Shown here: piece by piece, positions 55,735-64,000 of the stretch
Position numbering within the stretch: position 1 is the first letter of the stretch
How the letters are laid out: each line of letters opens with the position of its first letter
Source: Mycetohabitans rhizoxinica HKI 454
Lineage (GTDB): Bacteria; Pseudomonadota; Gammaproteobacteria; Burkholderiales; Burkholderiaceae
Direction of reading: 5' to 3'
Assembly: GCF_000198775.1 (NCBI RefSeq)
Contig: NC_014722.1
Span: forward strand, 1,722,867 to 1,786,866
DNA: 64,000 bases
Translations under genes and position numbers: made by a program
The notes under the pieces: generated by a model
What the model saw: the letters and a program-made list of their open reading frames with translations, nothing else
Told to the model about the DNA's origin: nothing
Database searches by the model: none

Positions 55735-55965
55735 AGCGTTCATCGTGCGGCTTCCTATCCAGCAAGCTGACGGCAATCGCAACAACGAAGCCAGCGGGCG
55801 CGCCAAACACGCCTGAGCTGATCGGCTCAATGCCGGACCGAGCAGCCCGCTGTGAAGCCAGAGCGGCCCGCTGAAACCGATCAGCCGCATCACAAGCGGG
55901 GAGCCCGACACAATGTCGTACACGCACACGGCCAGTCCGGCCAGCATCCCGCAACCGCGCCGGCC
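55735..55965 (-). pseudogene. Acetate/solute:sodium symporter C-terminal remnant (ActP-like)
   Basis: The reverse strand gives GMLAGLAVCVYDIVSGSPLV with MRLIGFSGPLWL. After a frame change it gives GIEPISSGVFGAPAGFVVAI and AVSLLDRKPHDERW. This is the C-terminal end of the sodium:solute symporter group that includes acetate permeases. The remaining 500-odd residues are gone. Presence near acs suggests a former acetate uptake locus. Confidence 0.75.
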
Positions 55966-56027
55966 TGGGTGGTGCGTTTCCAGAATCTGTTCAATTGTCC
56001 CCAAAAAGTTACCGTGACGTTGAGCGG

Positions 56028-56265
56028 CGCGATCCGGTCTTCGAAATCGGATTGCTAACGGAACTCGCGCTGCTTGAGCGCGGCCTGTTATTAGCGCCTT
56101 CATTTATCGTCGAGTAGCACATCAACGATGGCAAGCTGATACAGGCCCTAGTGGATAGTGGACGACGCGCCGACTTCCGTTTCACGCTGTGATGCCGCAC
56201 CGTTCGGCAATGCCGGTGACAGTACGCAGCTTCGTTAACTTCATGGCGGAGTGGTTCGCCGCATG
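56028..56265 (+). pseudogene. LysR-family regulator, C-terminal remnant
   Basis: The forward strand reads DPVFEIGLLTELALLERGLL with LAPSFIVE, a stop, HINDGKLIQALVDSGRRADF, another stop and a frame change, then SAMPVTVRSFVNFMAEWFAA at the natural end. This is the terminal part of a LysR effector domain. The DNA-binding half is missing. Confidence 0.75.
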
Positions 56266-56484
56266 ACTGCCCGGCGTCCATGGCCGAGGCTGCGGCACGT
56301 AGCACCGCTTCGCGATGTACTCGGCGTCGATAGACATCGGGTCATTATCGTGGACTGTACTGACGGCAACGAATAGAAAGCGTACCCTTAAGACTATTGC
56401 AACCCCTCATTCTTGCAACATCACCGTATATTTGCACAGCGCTGTTGCATCAATCAATCTAATCTGGCGCTTCAAGGGGGCGGT

Positions 56485-57129
56485 GTGTGCACCAACTACG
56501 AATCCGCGACGCTCGACGATTTGAGCACATTCACCGAGTTTCCTCGGCCGACATTCGATTACCCTCGCAGCGTCTATAAAGACTACGCGGCGCCAATTTT
56601 CCGTATGGGAGAAGGTACGAGAAGCACCGATCGGGCAACGTTTGGCCTCGTGCCCCGCAAGCACATCCCGCCCGGCGTCAAGGTGTTCGATACGATGAAC
56701 GCTCGAGCCGAGACCGTGGGCGAAAAACGCAGTTTTTCGACATGCTGGCGCAATGGGCAGCTGTGCCTTATCCCTGCATCAAGCTTCTATGAGCCGAACT
56801 ATGAAACCGGCAAGGCGGTGCGCTGGCGGATCAAGCTAGCGAGTGGTGAGCCGTTCTCGATTGCAGGGTTATGGCGTGCGTGGAACGATAGTCTGTCGTT
56901 CACGATGTTGACGCTCAATGCCGACTCTCATCCGCTCCTGCGCCGTTTTCACGAGCCTGGATCTGAGAAGCGCGGCATCGTAATCCTGCGGCGCGAATAC
57001 TATGACGACTGGCTGACGTGCCGTGAGCCGGAGGTGGCCAGGACGTTTCTGAGCTTGCTGCCAGCCGATGAACTTGTCGCAGGCCCTGCCCCACTGCCTA
57101 CGCGCAAAAATGTGGGCGATGCAAAATGA
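56485..57129 (+). CDS. SRAP (YedK/HMCES-type) abasic-site-processing protein
   Basis: The start is GTG at 56485 behind AAGGGGG, giving (M)CTNYESATLDD. This places the catalytic Cys at residue 2, as the family requires after removal of Met. SRAP proteins cross-link to abasic sites in single-stranded DNA and shield them. Other active-site features are TMNARAET (Asn), CLIPASSFYEPN (Glu) and the His region PLLRRFHEPGSEKRGIVIL. Length 214 aa. The usual second-half motif is somewhat divergent but complete. Confidence 0.9.
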   Translation: MCTNYESATLDDLSTFTEFPRPTFDYPRSVYKDYAAPIFRMGEGTRSTDRATFGLVPRKHIPPGVKVFDTMNARAETVGEKRSFSTCWRNGQLCLIPASSFYEPNYETGKAVRWRIKLASGEPFSIAGLWRAWNDSLSFTMLTLNADSHPLLRRFHEPGSEKRGIVILRREYYDDWLTCREPEVARTFLSLLPADELVAGPAPLPTRKNVGDAK

Positions 57130-57254
57130 GTACGCCCACCCATGGCTGCGTCAGTGCGCATCGCCACCGGCCGAAGGGCATCGAGTCTCTCCAGAGCCTT
57201 CGTCGCTGATGCGAATCGACATGCGCAGCGACGAAGGCCATGCACCTCATCGCG

Positions 57255-59237
<1,983 letters not shown>

Positions 59238-59552
59238 CAAACTACCCCCTGATAATGGAATAAACAAAATCGTTGTCGTGTGCCGCCGTATCGCATCGCT
59301 GTCGCAACGCGCTGGATAACCCGCCGCGCGCCGCCGCGTTGCCACACATTGGCGTGAGTGTCTCCGCTCCCGCCGTGGCCGGGCGGCGCAACGAAGTCGA
59401 TCGCCGCACCGCATCGACCCGCGTGCTTACCGGCACCTACCCAGAACTTTACAATGAACTCTACAATGCTTGCTCAATTAAGAAAAAGCTGAGCGGCCTC
59501 GGATTCGCTGTGACCCCGCAGCAAACCGCTACGCACGCTTGCCCCTTGCGCG

Positions 59553-60040
59553 ATGCGACTCGTCAACACTTATGTGGGCATCGGCAAGAGCATCGTCGCA
59601 CTCATTTCGGTATCGATCTTCGCGCTATTACGGTTCGTGACCGAGATCGGCGTGCTCTGGCCGCTGTACCGGCCCGCGAAGATACGCGCGGTGAATGGCT
59701 GAGTCTGTTCCTGCAATCGCTGTTCGGCACGTTTCTGTTCACGCTATGGATGCTCAACGGGCCGCGGCACACGAGCGCCGTCGCCGCCGGCGTAATTACC
59801 CGCACGATTGCGGCGCTCGGTGCGGTGTGCTGCGAATCGATTTGCTTGGTCCTGTCGTAAACATTGGCGGCCATCGACGTAGGCCGTACACGCACGGCAT
59901 CGTACCTGCTGCCGAGGTTGCTATTCGGCGCGGGCTCGCTTGCCGCGTTCGACTATGGGGCGGTGCTGCCGGTGGCCGCCGCATACAGGATCACTTTTCT
60001 GGCGATCGTCCGAGCGCAGCGCATGGGTCCGTGCGAGTAG
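59553..60040 (+). pseudogene. EamA (DMT-superfamily) transporter, decayed
   Basis: MRLVNTYVGIGKSIVALISV with FALLRFVTEIGVLWPLYRPA is followed after a frame change by LSLFLQSLFGTFLFTLWMLN and GPRHTSAVAAGVITRTIAAL. The order is the N-terminal half of an EamA drug/metabolite exporter. Frameshifts and loss of most of the second half make it non-functional. Confidence 0.78.
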
Positions 60041-60265
60041 GCGGGATCACCGGCATCGCGTTGGCCAGCATGCGGCCGGCCGCGTCCCGCCACTCGCGTC
60101 ATGGCCCGCCGCCGCGTGCCCGAGCCGAGCGTGCCGCAGCCATTCTGCTGCGACGCGGTACAATAACCGCATTGGTACAATAACTGTATTTTTGACCCCA
60201 CCCTGGCGTTCGCCCCTGCCCGCGCGCGTGCACGGGCAGTGCGACACCGTTTGCTCAGTTGCACG

Positions 60266-60838
60266 ATGCCTTCCAGTCACCCGCCATTTTCGCCGTCCGG
60301 GCCGCGCCGTATGCGCGCACTGCCGTCGCTGATCTTTTTTAGTCGCTGGCTGCAACTACCACTGTACCTGGGCTTGATCCTCGCCCAGGCTATCTACGTC
60401 TTCCTATTCCTGAAGGAACTGTGGCACCTAGTGTCGCACGCGGCGTCGCTGACCGAGACCAATGTGATGCTGGTGGTGCTCGGACTGATCGACGTCGTGA
60501 TGATTTCGAACCTGCTGATCATGGTGATCATCGGCGGCTACGAGACGTTCGTGTCGCGGCTGGGCTTGGAGGGCCACCCGGACGAACCGGAGTGGCTCGA
60601 TCACGTCAATGCCGGCGTGCTGAAGGTCAAACTGTCGATGGCGCTGATCAGCATTTCGTCGATCCACTTGCTCAAGACCTTCATCGACCCCGACCAGCAT
60701 TCGTCGCAGGCGGTGGTGTGGCAGGTACTCATCCACCTTGCATTCCTGCTGTCGGCGCTCGTCATGGCCTGGGTGGACAAGCTTACATCGCACGCGCCGC
60801 ATGTTCCTGTTTCACTAGCCGATTCGACACACGATTGA
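60266..60838 (+). CDS. YqhA-like membrane protein (UPF0114/TIGR00645)
   Basis: A 190-aa inner-membrane protein with about four helices: SRWLQLPLYLGLILAQAIYV, NVMLVVLGLIDVVMISNLLI, KLSMALISISSIHLLKTFID and VLIHLAFLLSALVMAWVDKL. The family motif EWLDHVNAGVLKVKLSMALI is complete. The start at 60266 (MPSSHPPFSPSGP) is chosen over one 27 bases upstream. Function unknown. It lies 48 bases upstream of the fumarase gene, a common pairing in Burkholderia. Confidence 0.9.
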   Translation: MPSSHPPFSPSGPRRMRALPSLIFFSRWLQLPLYLGLILAQAIYVFLFLKELWHLVSHAASLTETNVMLVVLGLIDVVMISNLLIMVIIGGYETFVSRLGLEGHPDEPEWLDHVNAGVLKVKLSMALISISSIHLLKTFIDPDQHSSQAVVWQVLIHLAFLLSALVMAWVDKLTSHAPHVPVSLADSTHD

Positions 60839-60886
60839 GCGTTACTCCCGCCGCCAGCCGATGCGGCGCCCCAAGAGAAAAGCACC

Positions 60887-62410
60887 ATGACAGTCATCAA
60901 GCAGGAAGACCTGATTCAAAGCATCGCCGATGCGCTGCAATACATCAGCTACTACCATCCGCTAGACTATATCCAGGCGCTGGGCCGCGCGTACGAGCGC
61001 GAGCAAAGCCCGGCAGCGAAGGACGCGATCGCGCAGATCCTCACCAATAGCCGGATGTGCGCCGAAGGACGCCGCCCGATCTGCCAGGACACGGGCATCG
61101 TCACGGTGTTCGTCAAGGTCGGCATGGACGTGCGCTGGGATGGCGCGACGATGAGCGTGACGGAGATGATCAACGAAGGCGTGCGGCGCGGCTACACGCA
61201 CCCGGACAACGTGCTGCGCGCATCGATCGTCAACCCGCCCGAAGGGGCGCGCCAGAACACTCGGGACAACACGCCGGCAGTCATCCACTATGAGATCGTT
61301 CCGGGCGACAAGCTCGACGTGCAGGTGGCGGCAAAGGGCGGCGGCTCGGAGAATAAGTCGAAGTTCGCGATGTTGAATCCGTCCGATTCGATCGTCGATT
61401 GGGTGCTCAAGACCGTGCCGACGATGGGTGCCGGCTGGTGTCCGCCGGGCATGCTTGGCATCGGCATCGGCGGCACTGCCGAGAAGGCGGTTTTGATGGC
61501 GAAGGAATCGCTGATGGATCCGATCGACATTCAAGACGTAATCGCCCGTGGACCGCGCGATTGGATTGAGGCGCTGCGCGTCGAACTGCACGAGAAGGTC
61601 AACGCGCTGGGCATCGGCGCCCAAGGGTTGGGGGGTCTGTCAACCGTGCTGGACGTGAAGATCATGGCGGCGCCCACGCACGCGGCCAGCAAGCCGATCG
61701 CAATCATCCCGAACTGCGCGGCGACCCGCCATGCACACTTCACGCTCGACGGCTCTGGCGTTGCGCGGCTGGATCCGCCGCCGCTGGAGGCCTGGCCCAA
61801 TGTGCATTGGCAGCCGAACACCGAGACCAGTCAGCGCGTGAACCTCGATACGCTGACGCGCGAGCAGGTCGCCGGCTGGAAGCCGGGCCAGACGCTGTTG
61901 CTCTCGGGCAAGATGCTGACCGGACGCGATGCCGCACACAAGCGCATCGCGGACATGCTAGCCAACGGCCAGCCACTACCGGTCGACTTCACGAACCGCG
62001 TGATTTATTATGTCGGCCCGGTCGATCCGGTGCGCGACGAAGTCGTCGGCCCCGCTGGCCCGACAACCGCGACACGGATGGACAAGTTCACCGAGATGAT
62101 GCTCGCGCAAACCGGCCTTATTTCGATGATTGGCAAAGCCGAGCGCGGCCCAGTCGCGATCGATGCGATCAAGAAGCACCAAGCGGCCTACCTGATGGCG
62201 GTCGGCGGCGCCGCTTACCTCGTGTCCAAGGCAATCCGCGGCTCGCGCGTGGTCGCGTTCGAAGATCTCGGGATGGAAGCCATCTACGAATTCGAGGTCA
62301 AGGACATGCCGGTCACGGTGGCGGTCGATTCCAACGGCACATCGGTCCATCAGACCGGCCCGAAGGAATGGCAAGCCAGGATCGGCAAGGTTTCGATTGC
62401 CACCGCGTAG
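60887..62410 (+). CDS. fumA: Fumarate hydratase, class I (iron-sulfur)
   Basis: This 507-aa TCA-cycle enzyme interconverts fumarate and malate with an oxygen-sensitive 4Fe-4S cluster. Hallmarks are CAEGRRPICQDTGIVTVFVK (first cluster Cys), VNPPEGARQNTRDNTPAVIH, CPPGMLGIGIGGTAEKAVLM (second Cys), and IIPNCAATRHAHFTLDGSGV. The C-terminal domain has VIYYVGPVDPVRDEVVGPAG and DSNGTSVHQTGPKEW. Intact and of normal length. Confidence 0.95.
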   Translation: MTVIKQEDLIQSIADALQYISYYHPLDYIQALGRAYEREQSPAAKDAIAQILTNSRMCAEGRRPICQDTGIVTVFVKVGMDVRWDGATMSVTEMINEGVRRGYTHPDNVLRASIVNPPEGARQNTRDNTPAVIHYEIVPGDKLDVQVAAKGGGSENKSKFAMLNPSDSIVDWVLKTVPTMGAGWCPPGMLGIGIGGTAEKAVLMAKESLMDPIDIQDVIARGPRDWIEALRVELHEKVNALGIGAQGLGGLSTVLDVKIMAAPTHAASKPIAIIPNCAATRHAHFTLDGSGVARLDPPPLEAWPNVHWQPNTETSQRVNLDTLTREQVAGWKPGQTLLLSGKMLTGRDAAHKRIADMLANGQPLPVDFTNRVIYYVGPVDPVRDEVVGPAGPTTATRMDKFTEMMLAQTGLISMIGKAERGPVAIDAIKKHQAAYLMAVGGAAYLVSKAIRGSRVVAFEDLGMEAIYEFEVKDMPVTVAVDSNGTSVHQTGPKEWQARIGKVSIATA

Positions 62411-62522
62411 CGGATCGGCGGACCGCGCAGCCGCGCGGCTTCACATTTAGCGAGCAACGGACGACTCGGTTCAATCCATAACTTGCACACCGTCCGTGCC
62501 TGCCCACCACAAGGAACCGATC

Positions 62523-63002
62523 ATGCAAGGCGACAAGAGAGTCATCGAATATCTGAACGCTCAGTTGAAGAACGAACTGACGGCGATCAACCAGTACTTT
62601 CTGCATGCGCGGATGTACCAGCACTGGGGGCTGGACAAGCTGGGCAAGCACGAATACGACGAGTCAATCGGTGAAATGAAGCACGCCGACTGGTTGATCG
62701 AGCGCGTATTCATGCTCGATGGCTTGCCGAATCTGCAGGATTTGCACAAGCTACTGGTCGGTGAGACCACGCAAGAAATCCTTGAATGCGATCTGAAGCT
62801 CGAACTGGCGTCGCAAACGACCTGCAAGGAGGCGATCGCGTATTGCGAGTCCGTGCAGGACTATGTGTCGCGCGAGCTCTTCCGCCGCATCCTGGACGAC
62901 ACCGAAGAGCACATCGATTGGCTCGAGACACAACTCGAATTGATCAACAGGATAGGCATCCAGAATTACCAGCAGTGCGCGATGACAGCTGTCCAATCGT
63001 AA
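62523..63002 (+). CDS. bfr: Bacterioferritin
   Basis: The start at 62523 ([20 protein letters not shown]) gives 159 aa, the standard length. This iron-storage subunit assembles into 24-mers with haem between subunits. The ferroxidase ligands are present: Glu18, Glu51 and His54 ([13 protein letters not shown]), Glu94, and Glu127/His130 in [13 protein letters not shown]. Met52 is the haem ligand. A longer frame starts nine codons earlier but is not family-like. Confidence 0.96.
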   Translation: MQGDKRVIEYLNAQLKNELTAINQYFLHARMYQHWGLDKLGKHEYDESIGEMKHADWLIERVFMLDGLPNLQDLHKLLVGETTQEILECDLKLELASQTTCKEAIAYCESVQDYVSRELFRRILDDTEEHIDWLETQLELINRIGIQNYQQCAMTAVQS

Positions 63003-63035
63003 GCCGCGGCAGCCACCAGCACGGTGAGGATGACA

Positions 63036-63894
63036 ATGCGCAACGCGGCGCCGATCGGCGTGTTCGACTCCGGGGTCGGCGGCCTGTCGGTGCTGCGCGC
63101 GATCCGTGCGACGTTACCCGATGAGGCACTGCTGTATTGCGCCGATTCCCGCTACGCGCCGTATGGCGAGCGCGACGACGCGTTCATCGCGGCGCGCACG
63201 CTGGGCATCGGCCGGTGGCTCGCGGCGCAACAGGTGAAGGCGATCGTGGTGGCCTGCAACACCGCCACCGCGGCATACCGTATCGATGTTGCGCGAGCGC
63301 CTGCCGATGCCGATCATCGGCGTCGAGCCGGGCATCAAGCCCGCCGCGTTGCAGTCGCGCACCCGCGTGGCCGGCGTACTGGCGACCGCCAGCACGCTCA
63401 AGAGCGCGCGCTTCAACGCGCTGCTCGCCCAGTACGGCGGCGATTGCCGATTCGTCTGCCAGGCAGGTCATGGCCTGGTCGATGCAATCGAGGCGGGCGA
63501 CATCGGTTCGCCGGTCGTCATGCAACGTCTGGCCGCATGCCTGCAGCCGATTCTGGACGCTAGTGCCGATATACTGGTGCTGGGCTGCACCCACTATCCG
63601 TTTCTACTCGATGCGGTGCGTACAATCACTGCCGACCGGCTCCACGTCATCGACACCGGCGAGGCGATCGCGCGTCAACTGGTGCGGCGGCTGACCGACC
63701 AGCAGTTACGGGTTGACACTGGCCCGGCCGCCGCGCACGCCGAGCCGACATCCGCGCCAGCGCCGTTGCGGCTCGTCACCACGGGCGACGCCCCGCAATT
63801 GGCCCGCATCGCTCGGCAACTGCTCAGCGTCAACGTGGCCGCCGAACACGTCGAAATAGCGTCGGAACCGATTTATCGCGATGCACTGGCCTGA
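63036..63894 (+). pseudogene. murI: Glutamate racemase, split by one frameshift
   Basis: MurI makes D-glutamate for peptidoglycan. The start at 63036 has GAGGA six bases upstream. The first part holds [20 protein letters not shown] and the first catalytic Cys in [10 protein letters not shown]. Near 63280-63290 the frame shifts; the next frame continues [20 protein letters not shown] to the second catalytic Cys in VLGCTHYPFLLDAVR and the natural C-terminus. The local sequence GATGTTGCGC fits loss of two bases from GATGTGTTGCGC (one GT unit). An internal ATG at 63286 could give only a half-enzyme. As the gene is usually essential, a sequencing error, a slippage product or a replacement enzyme must be considered. 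Confidence 0.88.
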
Positions 63895-63959
63895 CGCAAG
63901 GCCAGCGACCCCGATGTTACAAAAAATCATCGATCGCGCTTGCACACGTCACCACAAAG

Positions 63960-63978
63960 AATGATAATAATTCGCATT
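63960..63978 (+). promoter_or_regulatory. Possible Fur box at the window edge
   Basis: The 19-mer AATGATAATAATTCGCATT resembles the Fur consensus (GATAATGATAATCATTATC-type hexamer repeats). It lies 66 bases after murI and would face a gene beyond the window, which near bfr is often an iron gene. The match is partial. Confidence 0.45.
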
Positions 63979-64000
63979 AACGTTAGCTGTCAGCGCATCA

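Noticed and set aside
59273..59860. 195-codon forward frame as one gene
   Set aside because: Only parts of it resemble an EamA transporter and the rest of that transporter lies in other frames, so it is a pseudogene segment.

Overview
The window is high-GC DNA, apart from a few AT-rich islands, and carries a beta-proteobacterial, Burkholderiaceae-type gene set: lexA with tandem SOS boxes, the sbp-cysTWA-cysB sulfate locus, aat-bpt-pyrD, mmsA, a class I fumarase, bfr and murI. Three things point to the endofungal genus Mycetohabitans (formerly Burkholderia rhizoxinica group). These are a lasso-peptide precursor whose 15-residue core closely resembles burhizin, a eukaryote-type F-box protein behind an hrpII-like box, and many decayed genes. 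The genus call is inference; no 16S rRNA gene is present.

Layout. 1-7.5 kb: start of a sensor kinase, sulfate uptake locus and lexA. 7.5-9.3 kb: a DUF2939 protein, then decayed universal-stress and ABC-ATPase genes. 9.3-13.3 kb: a degraded, AT-rich accessory island ending at tRNA-His, with two secreted cargo proteins, an IS remnant and phage remnants (holin, integrase). 13.4-20 kb: frameshifted dusA, an entericidin, a decayed ssuA-like gene, a TacA-TacT toxin-antitoxin pair with a palindromic operator, small conserved proteins and tRNA-fMet with its own promoter and terminator. 20.6-25.8 kb: housekeeping block (NUDIX, aat, bpt, pyrD) and two subunits of a polar amino-acid importer without its ATPase.

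26-42.2 kb: an extracellular polysaccharide locus with two GT4 glycosyltransferases, manC, a Wzx flippase, an acyltransferase, a Tat-exported glycosidase and a Wzy-like polymerase. It also contains a tandem alpha/beta hydrolase, an amino acid:carrier-protein ligase and an ElaA-type acetyltransferase. Between the first glycosyltransferase and the hydrolase lie a manC-derived scrap, an IS scrap and the orphan lasso precursor (27872-28012). No B, C or D processing gene is visible anywhere in the window, so maturation would have to be supplied in trans.

42.3-52.7 kb: ldcA, tadA, a DUF1992 protein, a squalene/phytoene-synthase-like enzyme, a lipoprotein-like protein with eleven 45-bp tandem repeats, mmsA beside a deleted mmsB, and decayed MFS transporter and sigma-54 activator genes. 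52.7-64 kb: photolyase, the F-box candidate effector, remnants of an acetate symporter and a LysR regulator, an SRAP protein, acs, a decayed EamA transporter, a YqhA-like membrane protein, fumarase, bacterioferritin, a frameshifted murI and a possible Fur box at the right edge.

The main themes are host-facing factors (lasso peptide, polysaccharide, candidate effector, secreted proteins) in a genome that appears to be shrinking. At least twelve loci are pseudogenes or fragments.
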